A DNA stretch of 64,000 nt. Origin: JABAAI01 sp965261955. GTDB lineage: Bacteria; Spirochaetota; Leptospiria; Leptospirales; Leptonemataceae. The notes under the pieces are model-generated. The model did no database searches and was not told the DNA's origin. It worked only from the letters and a program-made list of their open reading frames with translations. This document shows positions 17,846 through 26,807 of the stretch, in pieces; the first letter of the stretch is position 1; the number at the start of each line of letters is the position of its first letter. The translations under genes and the position numbers were made by a program. The stretch spans positions 62,001 to 126,000 of the forward strand of contig CBDHEM010000071.1 in NCBI GenBank assembly GCA_965261955.1, given 5' to 3'.

Positions 17846-18487
17846 ATGAGTGGTATTTTTGTTTTGTTTACTCAAGTTATAGATATTTTACAGTTTTCCA
17901 CTAAGTGCTTACAAGCAGTGTTTTTTGATTTTGATGGCGTGCTTGTTGACTCTGTGCCTTTAAAGACGGCTGCTTACGCTGAGATTTTTGAGCCTTATGG
18001 TGATGGGGCTGTTAGAGAAATCATTGCTTATCATAAAAAATACGGTGGCATAGATCGTTATCGAAAAATTCACCATATATCTAATGTGATAGGGCTTAAT
18101 CTTAATGAAAAAATAGTACAGCAAATGGTTGAAAAGTTTTCCTACATAGTAAAGGAGCAGATAATAGCCATGCCACTTGTTTCTGGAGCCAGAAAATTGC
18201 TAGTGAATTTACAGTCTTGTGGAATAAAGCAATTTATTGTTTCTGGAACGCCTCAAGAAGAATTGCAAGACATTACTAGGTCTAAAGACATCACTAGTTA
18301 TTTCCAAGAGATATGTGGTAGTCCGCTGACAAAAAAAGAAATTGTAAGAGCTATTTTAGCACGATATCAACTGGATGCTAAAAAATGTGTTTTTGTGGGT
18401 GATGCTTTAGGTGATTTTGAAGCAGCATTGTCGGTTGGAATGTTCTTCGCAGGCATTCCTGCTTCTGAAGATCGAGTAAAGTTATAA
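17846..18487 (+). CDS. HAD-superfamily phosphatase
   Basis: 213 residues; the ATG at 17846 gives a leader of about 20 residues, and the fold proper begins at FFDFDGVLVDS (27-37) with nucleophile D28 and acid D30. Motif II is FIVSGTPQEEL and motif III/IV are KKEIVRA and FVGDALGDFEAA. The cap is alpha-helical (subclass I), as in beta-phosphoglucomutase and phosphoglycolate phosphatase. It ends two bases before the epimerase gene and is the first gene of a tightly packed run ending at 25.1 kb. A sugar-phosphate phosphatase step before cytidylyl transfer is likely. Confidence 0.75.
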   Translation: MSGIFVLFTQVIDILQFSTKCLQAVFFDFDGVLVDSVPLKTAAYAEIFEPYGDGAVREIIAYHKKYGGIDRYRKIHHISNVIGLNLNEKIVQQMVEKFSYIVKEQIIAMPLVSGARKLLVNLQSCGIKQFIVSGTPQEELQDITRSKDITSYFQEICGSPLTKKEIVRAILARYQLDAKKCVFVGDALGDFEAALSVGMFFAGIPASEDRVKL

Positions 18488-18489
18488 TT

Positions 18490-19377
18490 ATGAAAATTAT
18501 AGTTTTTGGTGGCTCAGGTTTTTTAGGTTCACATGTGTGTGATAAATTGACGGATCATGGACATGAGGTGATTATTTTCGATTTATGTAAGTCCACATGG
18601 ATACAAGAGCAGCAAAAGATGATTATTGGGAATATATTGGATGATAATGCAGTAGAGAAATCTGTAGAAGACGTGGATGTGGTTTATAATTTCGCTGGGC
18701 ATGCTGATTTGGATACGGCCTCAACTGATGTTATACAAGCAACGAAGCATAATTTAATCGGTAGCTTAAATATAATTGAGGCCTGCGTAAAATATAAAAT
18801 AAAACAATATATTTATGCTAGTACCATATACGTTTATTCCGAATCTGGTGGTTTTTATCGCTGTAGCAAGCAGGCCACTGAGATTTACCTTGAAGAGTAT
18901 CATCGTAAATATGGCTTGAATTATACAATACTTCGCTATGGGACACTATATGGGCCGCGTGCCGATGATCGCAACTCCATCCATCGCTACTTGTGTTCGG
19001 CGCTTAAAGAAAATAAAATATGGATTACGAACTCTACAGGGGAAGAAATACGTGAATATATTCATGTACGTGATGCAGCAAAGTTATCAGTAAAAACTCT
19101 ATCCCCAGAGTTTTATAACAAACGTTTTATTATAACTGGTCATCAATCTATACCTTTGCGCCAACTCACACAAATGATAGTCGAAATCCTAAGGAGGCCA
19201 CTAGATATTCGCTTTGATCATAATGGGAGCGAAGAGCATTATGAGATTACGCCCTATAGCTTTGTGCCTCGTGCTGGTGAGAAGTTTGCTCCGGATATAT
19301 TTACAGATATGGGTCAGGGTTTAATTGAGTGTCTTGCTGAGATGGAAAAAAACCCAGATGGGCGACACTTAAAATGA
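18490..19377 (+). CDS. NAD-dependent epimerase/dehydratase (extended SDR)
   Basis: 295 residues. The Rossmann motif GGSGFLGSH is at 7-15, and the catalytic Y123-xxx-K127 pair is present in FYRCSKQATEIY, preceded by the serine in YASTIYVYS. LRYGTLYGPRADDRN is the substrate-loop signature of NDP-sugar epimerases. The start is two bases after the HAD stop and the stop overlaps the next start as ATGA, so it is in one translational unit with its neighbours. Whether it is an epimerase, a dehydratase or a reductase cannot be decided. Confidence 0.8.
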   Translation: MKIIVFGGSGFLGSHVCDKLTDHGHEVIIFDLCKSTWIQEQQKMIIGNILDDNAVEKSVEDVDVVYNFAGHADLDTASTDVIQATKHNLIGSLNIIEACVKYKIKQYIYASTIYVYSESGGFYRCSKQATEIYLEEYHRKYGLNYTILRYGTLYGPRADDRNSIHRYLCSALKENKIWITNSTGEEIREYIHVRDAAKLSVKTLSPEFYNKRFIITGHQSIPLRQLTQMIVEILRRPLDIRFDHNGSEEHYEITPYSFVPRAGEKFAPDIFTDMGQGLIECLAEMEKNPDGRHLK

Positions 19378-20105
19378 TCGTAGCTTTACTTTTAGGTCGG
19401 GAAGGGAGTGTTGGTTTCCCTGGTAAAAATACCTACCCTGTTTTAGGTCGTCCTTTAGCTTTTTATCCCATGAATGTAGCTAAGCAGAGTTCTGAAATTG
19501 ATCTGGTTTATCTTTCTACGAACGACCCGAAACTAAAGCAACTTGCCAAGGAAAATGCGATAGAGATCATCGTACGTCCGGAGAGCCTTTGTACTAAAGA
19601 AGCTCTAGGTGAAGATGCTTTTGTACATGGTTATAGGGAAATACAATCCCAAAATCCTACAAAAAAAATAGAATTTTTAGTATTGTTATTCTGTAATGCA
19701 GCAACAATTACATCAGAAAAAATAAATGAGGGGCTATCTATATTACGTCAGCATCCTGAATACGATTCAGCCGTAAGCGTCTCTCGTTATAACATGTGGT
19801 CACCTTTGAGAGCTAGAAAAAAAGGCAATAACGGACTAATGCAGCCTTTTATTCCTTTTACAGTTTTTGGTGATCCCCGAAAACTGAATTGTGATCGTGA
19901 CTCGCAAGGAGATGTTTTTTTTGCAGATATGGGTGTTTCTATAATCCGTCCAAGTAATATAGAGCAGATAGAGCAGGGTTTGCTTCCACAAAAATGGATG
20001 GGCCAAAATATTTATCCACTTGAGCAAGATGCTGGCTGTGATGTAGACTATGAGTGGCAGATACCAGTGACAGAGTGGTGGTTAAAGAAATATGGTGGTT
20101 ATTAG
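19374..20105 (+). CDS. Acylneuraminate cytidylyltransferase-family CMP-sugar synthetase
   Basis: 243 residues. The nucleotide-binding loop LLGREGSVGFPGKNTYPV (7-24) matches the RxGSxGxPxKN signature of NeuA-type enzymes, with LVYLSTNDPKL, IIVRPESL and FLVLLFCNAAT following. It transfers CMP from CTP to an acidic sugar. It is a second CMP-sugar synthetase in the window, distinct from the SpsF-like one at 7.8 kb, so two different CMP-activated residues may have been made. No NeuB-type synthase lies in this second cassette; the precursor may come from the first island or be a different acid. Confidence 0.75.
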   Translation: MIVALLLGREGSVGFPGKNTYPVLGRPLAFYPMNVAKQSSEIDLVYLSTNDPKLKQLAKENAIEIIVRPESLCTKEALGEDAFVHGYREIQSQNPTKKIEFLVLLFCNAATITSEKINEGLSILRQHPEYDSAVSVSRYNMWSPLRARKKGNNGLMQPFIPFTVFGDPRKLNCDRDSQGDVFFADMGVSIIRPSNIEQIEQGLLPQKWMGQNIYPLEQDAGCDVDYEWQIPVTEWWLKKYGGY

Positions 20106-20110
20106 CATTT

Positions 20111-21034
20111 ATGAGAATATTTATTACAGGTATTGCTGGTTTTATTGGAAGTTGGCTTGCTAAGGATTTTAAAAGTAAGGGTTATTATGTGCATGGGATT
20201 GATAATTTAACTACTGGCCGAAAAGAAAACCTTAGTCCAGATGTTCAATGGGAGGAACAAGATATAAGGGATAATGATGTTCTTAGTGCAATGCAGGAGC
20301 CATTTGATATTGTGATTCATCTTGCTGCTCAGACATCAGGGGAAAAGTCATTTGAAATGCCAATTTACGATATGGAAACAAATTTAAAGGGAAGTTATCA
20401 TATTTATCAATTTGCACGTAAATGCGAAACCAAACTGCTGATTAATTTTAGCTCTATGTCGATATATGGAGATGTTGATGAAAATATTCAAGTCTGTGAA
20501 GATTATCCTCCTAAGCCTATTTCACTTTATGGTAATACTAAGCTTTCTGCCGAAAATTTATTAAGTATGCTTGCAAAAAAAGATAATTTTCCTGTGACCA
20601 CATTACGTCTTTTTAATGCCTATGGGCCAGGGCAGAATTTAAATGAAATGAAACAAGGAATGGTAAGTATATTTTTAGCTTATCTTTTAACTCAAGATGA
20701 AATTATTGTAAAGGGTAGTTTAAAGCGCATCCGTGATTTTATTTATATTGATGATATTGTAAAGGCAGTTAATCGAATTATTGAAAGTGATCCTTGTATC
20801 GGTTGTTATAATTTATGTAGTGGAGAAACTGTAAGTATTGAGAAGCTTCTGGATGTACTAATGCAGGCTTTTGGTAAAAGAAAGCCTGTACGCGTAGAGG
20901 GAAATACTTTAGGAGATATTATCGGCTTTGCTGGATCTTATGAAAGACTGCAAGAAAAATTTTCATGGCAACCATCGGTGAGTATAGAAGATGGGGTTGA
21001 AGAAACAATAAAATTTTATACGAATGTTATCTAA
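20111..21034 (+). CDS. NAD-dependent epimerase/dehydratase (UDP-sugar 4-epimerase-like)
   Basis: 307 residues from the ATG at 20111; the frame extends upstream into the previous gene, but MRIFITGIAGFIGSWLA is the natural N-terminus. GxxGxxG is at residues 7-13, HLAAQTSGEKS follows the fourth strand, and the catalytic YGNTK motif lies near 140. LRLFNAYGPGQNLNEMKQG matches the GalE/WbpP-like substrate loop. The stop TAA overlaps the next ATG (TAATG). Together with the upstream epimerase it suggests a two-step remodelling of a nucleotide sugar before transfer. Confidence 0.8.
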   Translation: MRIFITGIAGFIGSWLAKDFKSKGYYVHGIDNLTTGRKENLSPDVQWEEQDIRDNDVLSAMQEPFDIVIHLAAQTSGEKSFEMPIYDMETNLKGSYHIYQFARKCETKLLINFSSMSIYGDVDENIQVCEDYPPKPISLYGNTKLSAENLLSMLAKKDNFPVTTLRLFNAYGPGQNLNEMKQGMVSIFLAYLLTQDEIIVKGSLKRIRDFIYIDDIVKAVNRIIESDPCIGCYNLCSGETVSIEKLLDVLMQAFGKRKPVRVEGNTLGDIIGFAGSYERLQEKFSWQPSVSIEDGVEETIKFYTNVI

Positions 21035-22077
21035 TGAAAAAGATTAGAACAGCTGTTGTAGGTTGCGGCAGAGTAAGTAGAACAGCGCATTATGATGCGA
21101 TAACGAAAAATAAATATCTTAAATTAGTAGCTATTTGTGATATTGATAAAGAGCGAGCTAATTATTGGGGAAAGCAACTTAATGTTAAAGCCTATTATAA
21201 TATCAAGCAGCTTTTGCAAAAAGAAAATTTAGACCTGTTAAGTGTTACTGCTCCAAGTGGTTTGCATTTTGAGCTTGCTATGGAAGCTGCAGAGAAAGGC
21301 GTTCATGTTATTGTAGAAAAGCCTCTCGCAATGACAAGCTCAGATGCACAAAAGCTAATAAGCTTTTGTGAAAAAAAAGGAGTAAAACTTTTTGTAGTAC
21401 TTCAAAATAGATACAATCGTACGAATGCTCTTTTAAAGGATTGTATTGCTAATGGGCGTTTTGGGAAAATCCACTTGATTCACGTGAATTTACTTTGGAG
21501 CCGTGGGATTGATTATTACACGGAGGACCAGGGATGGCGTTCTAAAAAAGATATGGCTGGAGGAGTATTTACAAACCAAGCTATACATTATATTGATATG
21601 CTACAGTGGCTGGTAGATTCTTCTCCTACTACTGCCTATGCACAAATGGCAAATGATGCCTTGCCTGTAGAGGTAGAACAATACGGGGCAGGAATAATTA
21701 CATTTGAAAATGGAGTCATTGCTTCTTTGGCACTTTCTAGCGTAGCATTCCCAGATGATTTAGAAGGTTCAATTACGATTTCAGGAGAAAAAGGTATTGT
21801 GAGGATCGATGGGAAGTCTATGAATAAAATATCTATTTGGAGATTTTCTGACCCTATAAAAGAAGACCAAGAAATTCAGAAGACTGAGACCTCTCCACTG
21901 ACTGTTTATGGCTATGGTCATTTTGAATTTTATAGGCGAGTAGGAGAATATTTAAGCAGTGGCAAAAGTGACAATAAACTAATTGATGGCAAAGAAGGGT
22001 TGAAATCTGTAGAGCTCTTGGAGGCCTTGTATTTATCTGATATGCAAAATGAACAAATTGAATTATCTATAATATGA
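21034..22077 (+). CDS. Gfo/Idh/MocA-family oxidoreductase
   Basis: 347 residues. The N-terminal dinucleotide fold has AVVGCGRVSRTAHY (8-21) and the EKP signature HVIVEKPLAM near 90-99; the C-terminal alpha/beta domain includes GGVFTNQAIHYIDML with the usual catalytic histidine. Members oxidise or reduce a hydroxyl of a sugar nucleotide, for example the 3-position before an aminotransfer (WbpB-type). Two genes later there is a HisC-like aminotransferase, so an oxidation-amination pair is possible although that aminotransferase is not of the usual DegT class. Confidence 0.8.
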   Translation: MKKIRTAVVGCGRVSRTAHYDAITKNKYLKLVAICDIDKERANYWGKQLNVKAYYNIKQLLQKENLDLLSVTAPSGLHFELAMEAAEKGVHVIVEKPLAMTSSDAQKLISFCEKKGVKLFVVLQNRYNRTNALLKDCIANGRFGKIHLIHVNLLWSRGIDYYTEDQGWRSKKDMAGGVFTNQAIHYIDMLQWLVDSSPTTAYAQMANDALPVEVEQYGAGIITFENGVIASLALSSVAFPDDLEGSITISGEKGIVRIDGKSMNKISIWRFSDPIKEDQEIQKTETSPLTVYGYGHFEFYRRVGEYLSSGKSDNKLIDGKEGLKSVELLEALYLSDMQNEQIELSII

Positions 22078-22117
22078 AAACTAGGAATATTAAAAATATT
22101 TATTGAGGAGATTGAAT

Positions 22118-23005
22118 GTGCAAGAGTGTAAATTATGTTTGAGTACTAATACTAAAGTTATATATAAGGGGTTGATACGAAATGACGGAGTGGGCTCTGA
22201 TTATTCCGATGATTATGAAGTTGTAGAGTGCAATCATTGTGGAGTGTGTTTTTTGTCATCTTTTCCTGATTGGGAGAATAGCTTTTATGAATCTGATGAT
22301 TATCGTTCTATTTTTGATGGTGTTACAGATGTTCGTAATTTACAACTTAAGCATGATGCAGAACAAAACCAAAGATTATATAGAATTGGTATTGAAAATT
22401 TAAGGCAAAAAATAGTTGCGGATTTTGGTTCGGGACCTGGTTTTTTTATAGATTGCTTGAAAGGTATTGCTAAGAAGACAATAGCTATTGAACCAACAAA
22501 ATCATTTCATAGTTATTTGAAAAACAATGGCCACTTTATTAGAAGTTATCCTGAAGAATTAGTAAAAGAAAGTGTAGACGTAATCGTTTCCTTTAATGTA
22601 ATTGAACATGTTCACAATCCAGTAAAGTTTATTACATCTGCTTATAGTGTGATTAAAGAAGGTGGTGTCTTGTACTTATCTATGCCCAGTAGAGATGATA
22701 TTCTCTTAAATTTAGTTCCAGATGTCTATGCAAAGTTTTTTTATCAAACATCGCATCTTTTTTATTTTAATAAAGACAGTATTATGTGGCTTTTAAAGAA
22801 AATTGGATTTGAAATTGTTTCCCTTGGGTATTTTCATAAATATGATATTTCAAATTTATTACAATGGTCAGTATTGGGTAAGCCTGGTTCCCTTGATAAT
22901 GGAGTGATCTTTGATCGAATTTTTAATGAACATTATCGTGCTGAGATAGAAAGACTTGGTTTCGCAAGTCATCTTTGGATTAAAGCAATAAAGCCAAAGA
23001 TGTGA
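22118..23005 (+). CDS. Class I SAM-dependent methyltransferase with N-terminal zinc ribbon
   Basis: About 295 residues from the GTG at 22118, chosen because GAGGAG at 22105-22110 lies seven bases upstream; a TTG at 22103 is the alternative. Two CxxC pairs (CKLC near the start and CNHC near residue 40) form a zinc ribbon typical of Methyltransf_13-like sugar C-methyltransferases. The SAM site is VADFGSGPGFFIDCL, then VIVSFNVIEHVHNP. Zinc-ribbon C-methyltransferases act on keto-deoxy sugars bound to NDP. Location in the cassette fits a branched or C-methylated sugar. Confidence 0.75.
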   Translation: MQECKLCLSTNTKVIYKGLIRNDGVGSDYSDDYEVVECNHCGVCFLSSFPDWENSFYESDDYRSIFDGVTDVRNLQLKHDAEQNQRLYRIGIENLRQKIVADFGSGPGFFIDCLKGIAKKTIAIEPTKSFHSYLKNNGHFIRSYPEELVKESVDVIVSFNVIEHVHNPVKFITSAYSVIKEGGVLYLSMPSRDDILLNLVPDVYAKFFYQTSHLFYFNKDSIMWLLKKIGFEIVSLGYFHKYDISNLLQWSVLGKPGSLDNGVIFDRIFNEHYRAEIERLGFASHLWIKAIKPKM

Positions 23006-23132
23006 AATAATTGATTCAATTTAATGATTAATTTTTTAAAATTATAGATCATAACTACTTTTGAAGTCAGTTTTTGTATGATAAACTTTATGTAGAAATT
23101 GACCATGTCGAGCGATAGTTTGGTTATAAATA

Positions 23133-24179
23133 ATGAGATATAAGCAACACATATTACAAGTTAAGCGCCCAAGGGGTGTGTTACAAACAAGAATTCATTC
23201 TTTACGCTTAGATAAAAATGAGCGGGTAATTCCTTTCTCTGATGAGTTTTGGAAAGATATGTTGAGCAGTATAAGGCCTGAGCATCTCTTAGCTCTTCCT
23301 GAAGTAGAGCCGTTATATGATGACCTTGCTAAATTTCTTTCTCTTGCTATAGATAATATCGTTATCACTCCAGGGTCAGATGCGGCAATTCGTAATGTAT
23401 TTGAATTATTTGTAATGCCAGGTGATAAAGTTATAATACTTGAACCTACTTTTCAAATGGTGTCAGTTTATGTGGATATGTTTTCTGCAACACCTGTAAA
23501 AATTAAGTACAATTCGAAACTTGAGATTCCATTAGAAGATATTTTTAGAGCTATCAATGAAAGTCCCTCATTATTGGTTATTGCTAATCCTAATAGTCCA
23601 ACAGGGACTATATTGCCGATTGATACTATACAAAATATTCTTGAAGTTGCTAATAAAGAAAATGTACCAGTGCTTATAGATGAGGCTTATTATGGATTTT
23701 CTAAAATAACTGCTATAGATATTCTTCATCAATTTCCTAATTTGGTTATATGTCGGACCTTTTCAAAGGTCTGTGGACTTGCGGGAGCTCGGATAGGCTA
23801 TGTACTCACTAACAAAGAAATTGCGTCAGCAATTTATAAACTTAGGCTTAGTTATGAAGTGAGTTTCCCATCTGTGCTATTTGCTCGAAAAATATTGGAA
23901 AATTGGAAAGTTGTAGAACAACACATAATGGAGGTTGAGAATGGTAAAAAATATCTGTTCCAGAAACTTGACCAACTTGGTAAAAAATACATTGATACCC
24001 ATACAAACTTTGTCTATATAAAGCCGGGAATTAGTTTAGATATAATTGAAAAGAAAGCTGTAAAGGAGAGTATATTGCTAGGCAATATTTTACACATTCC
24101 TGGATATGAAAATTTTATACGCGTTTCCCTTGGTTCCATGATTGAAATGGAGCAAGTTATTAATTTAGTATCTGCTTGA
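23133..24179 (+). CDS. HisC-like class I/II aminotransferase
   Basis: 348 residues, fold type I PLP enzyme. ANPNSPTGT at 151-159, LIDEAYYGF at 181-189 and the Schiff-base lysine K212 in RTFSKVCGLAGARIGY are all present. It is most like the histidinol-phosphate aminotransferase branch, but there are no other his genes around and it sits in a sugar cassette. In Campylobacter capsule loci, HisC-like enzymes make serinol phosphate or ethanolamine phosphate side groups (established); a similar small amino-alcohol donor is possible here. The function is inferred from context; a plain amino-acid aminotransferase remains possible. Confidence 0.7.
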   Translation: MRYKQHILQVKRPRGVLQTRIHSLRLDKNERVIPFSDEFWKDMLSSIRPEHLLALPEVEPLYDDLAKFLSLAIDNIVITPGSDAAIRNVFELFVMPGDKVIILEPTFQMVSVYVDMFSATPVKIKYNSKLEIPLEDIFRAINESPSLLVIANPNSPTGTILPIDTIQNILEVANKENVPVLIDEAYYGFSKITAIDILHQFPNLVICRTFSKVCGLAGARIGYVLTNKEIASAIYKLRLSYEVSFPSVLFARKILENWKVVEQHIMEVENGKKYLFQKLDQLGKKYIDTHTNFVYIKPGISLDIIEKKAVKESILLGNILHIPGYENFIRVSLGSMIEMEQVINLVSA

Positions 24180-24260
24180 TTGAATATGATCAATAGACAA
24201 ATTAAACTTTAATTTTATGTTTCTTATTATTGAAGATTAAGATCAGTTATTGAGGCTATA

Positions 24261-25064
24261 ATGGAATCACAAAACAACCCTTATGGAAATATAGAATACA
24301 AAACAGAAGAATTAAAAAATTACTATTATACTAATCGTGTTTGTTGGGATCATTTCCATAAATCTGAAAAAGTTATATTTGGAAAAATTTTTTTGAATTC
24401 TTCTTCCAAGGTACTTGATGTAGGGGCTGGTTGTGGAGGACTAGGCCTTGCTTTACGGGAACGTTTTGGAGTTGTTGATTATACGGGTGTAGATATAAAC
24501 ATGCAGGCAGTAAAAGCTGGACATGACTTGAATCCATCAGCTAGAATGCTCTGTGGTGATATCTTGAAGTTTTCATTTGACGAGTTACAGCAAGATTATT
24601 TCGATACTGTTATTTCTTTAGGTTGTATTGATTTTAATAATCAATTTGATAAGACTCTCATAAAGTTATTTCAGTATGTAAAACCAGGTAAGTATTTAGT
24701 TATTAGTTTGCGATTAACCTTAGAAAAGACCATAATGGATATTAAAAAAGCATATCAATATATCAATTTTAAGATGAAACAAGAAGGTGAAATAGCTCCA
24801 TATATATTACTAAATGTGAAAGATGCATTTAATTATATTTCGCAGTTGAATCATCGCAACTCTTGCCCAGATGAAATTTTAGCTTATGGTTATTGGGGAA
24901 ACCCTAACCCTACTGCAGTTGTCCCTTACAATAAAGTGTGTTTTTCTGTTTTTGCTATTAAAAAATCGATTTCATCTATAAAGCAATCTGTAATTAAATC
25001 GCGATTGCCGGATGAGATTCAAAATATCGTAAAAGATACAAGTATTGTCTTGCAAGAATTATAA
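24261..25064 (+). CDS. Class I SAM-dependent methyltransferase
   Basis: 267 residues. KVLDVGAGCGGLGLAL near residues 50-65 is the SAM-binding motif I, VDYTGVDINMQAVKAG holds the acidic residue of motif II, and DTVISLGCIDF is motif IV. No zinc ribbon or extra domain is seen. It is the last gene before the second IS copy, ending about 110 bp upstream of it. Substrate is unknown; a sugar O- or N-methylation is the simplest reading. Gene spacing (about 80 bp from the aminotransferase) is looser than in the run upstream. Confidence 0.7.
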   Translation: MESQNNPYGNIEYKTEELKNYYYTNRVCWDHFHKSEKVIFGKIFLNSSSKVLDVGAGCGGLGLALRERFGVVDYTGVDINMQAVKAGHDLNPSARMLCGDILKFSFDELQQDYFDTVISLGCIDFNNQFDKTLIKLFQYVKPGKYLVISLRLTLEKTIMDIKKAYQYINFKMKQEGEIAPYILLNVKDAFNYISQLNHRNSCPDEILAYGYWGNPNPTAVVPYNKVCFSVFAIKKSISSIKQSVIKSRLPDEIQNIVKDTSIVLQEL

Positions 25065-25172
25065 AGAAGAGACTAATAACCTGAAGCCATGCTACTTAGT
25101 TTTATATTATTTATTTAAAAGTAGTCTTGCAAATAAGTTTGTTAGAGTTTTGGCTTTGCGTGGCCAAGAAGC

Positions 25173-26731
25173 TATATAGTCAGCCTTGAAAAACCAGAAT
25201 ACTATGGATATTTCGTATTTATAAGCTATTCTGAAGTAAAAAGTAGTACCCATAATCGCAAGGTTTTACGAAAAGGTGTTCAAAAGCTTGTGTTTTTCAA
25301 GCATTATTTTTCAGAGCTTCCCCATGTTAGCTCAAAAAAAAAATGATTATCAAAGAGACTTGTTTAAGACGAATTTGGAAGGTATGCTCAATCATAATGA
25401 GCCCTTATTTCGTTTAGCTCAGAAAATAGATTGGGAAAAGTTTGATACTGAATTTGGTAAACTCTATTGTCCTGACAACGGCCGCCCAGCCAAGTTAACC
25501 CGCTTGATGGTAGGACTGCATTACTTAAAAGCCACATTTAATGAAAGTGATGAAACTGTTTTAGATAAATGGGTTCAAAATGTCTATTGGCAACACTTTT
25601 GCGGATACCAAGAATTCCAGCAGGAAGCTCCTTGTGATCACAGCACATTAAGCAGATGGCGTAAGCGTATAAAATCTAAAGGGAGGGATAGAAAAGCTTT
25701 TAGAAGAAACAATTCGTTGTGCTCTTTCTAATAAATTACTGCGTAGACATCATGTCCAAAAAGTAAATGTAGATACAACAGTTCAGGAGAAGGCCATTAC
25801 ATATCCAACAGATGGTAAGATGGTAAACTATATTTTAAAGCTTTACAATATTTGTCAGAACTGGCTAAGAGAAATAATATTCGTCTTCGCCAAAGTTATT
25901 CTCGTTTGTCTAAAAGCTCATTATGAATGCAGAACCGATACTTTAGAGGACGTAAATACAGACTTGCAAGGCGTGAGCAAAAGAGCTTAAAAACCTATTT
26001 TGGCCGTGTTTTACGGGATGTAGAGCGTAAATTGCATTCTATAGACTTACATAAAAATTATGAATCTTCTTTGTGTCTTCTTCACCGTCTTTACGATCAA
26101 ACCAAGGATAGCAAAAACAAAGTTTATAGTTTACATGCGCCGGAAGTAGAATGTATCTCTAAAGGGAAAACGCATAAGAAGTATGAATTTGGATGTAAGG
26201 TGAGTTATGTGACAAGTAGTCAAGGTAATTTTGTTTTAGGTGCGATGGCAAAACACGGTAATCCTTTTGATGGGCATATATTACCATCGAATCGGCCATA
26301 CGGATCGCCTATAGAACAGGTAGAAAGGTTTTTACCCAATTCATTAAGCGTAAAAGAAGTTTTTGTGGATAGAGGTTATAGAGGAACGAAAGTTAAAGAT
26401 GGGATAACAGTTCACATTGTTGGCGCAAAGAGGAAGAAAAAAATGAAACGTAGTTTACGCAAGTGGATGAAAAGAAGAGCAGCCATTGAACCCATCATTG
26501 GTCACATGAAGAATGTATAATTGAGGTGTACAAAGAAATCACCTCTTAACGCAAGAAGGTGATAAAATGTATGCGGTTTTACTAGGTGCTGGCTTTAATA
26601 TGAGAAAATTGCTAAAAGCTTTTTCTTGGCTTAAATTTATTCCGCAATATCTGACTGATTTTTCCTTAAAAAAGGAAGTATGGGTTATGGCGTTTTCTGA
26701 ATATAGTGCCTTTTTCAAGGCTGACTATATA
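25173..26731 (+). mobile_element. IS5-like insertion sequence, copy 2 (about 1559 bp)
   Basis: Same element and same orientation as at 12322-13877, with identical inverted ends (TAGTCAGCCTTGAAAAA at the left, its complement at the right). The two copies differ by three small indels and scattered substitutions. Between them lies 11.3 kb of sugar genes, giving the overall form of a composite transposon. The flanking bases differ from those of copy 1, so the copies arose by separate insertions rather than by one tandem duplication of the region. Confidence 0.85.
25324..26701 (+). pseudogene. IS5-family transposase, inactivated (copy 2)
   Basis: The ATG at 25324 (MLAQKKNDYQRDLFKTNLEG) gives the proper N-terminus of the family, and the DUF772 part is open to 25731, including DETVLDKWVQNVYW, which copy 1 lacks in part. 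A frameshift near 25683 moves VNVDTTVQEKAITYPTD into another frame, a second near 25840 moves LAKRNNIRLRQSYSRLS, a TGA stands at about 25923, and the catalytic C-terminal part is open from 25927 to 26520 with a further shift before the tail LLGAGFNMRKLLK. All these lesions are shared with copy 1. Confidence 0.8.
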
Positions 26732-26807
26732 TGAATTTCAGACTTTTTTACAGAAGTGGCAACTAAGTTTTCATATATGGGTAATGGCTAGAAAAATAGA
26801 TTAAATT

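Noticed and set aside
23133..24179. A true hisC of histidine biosynthesis
   Set aside because: The gene is in a sugar cassette, with no other his genes nearby, and the N-terminus differs from typical HisC; a sugar-locus role is more likely although not proven.
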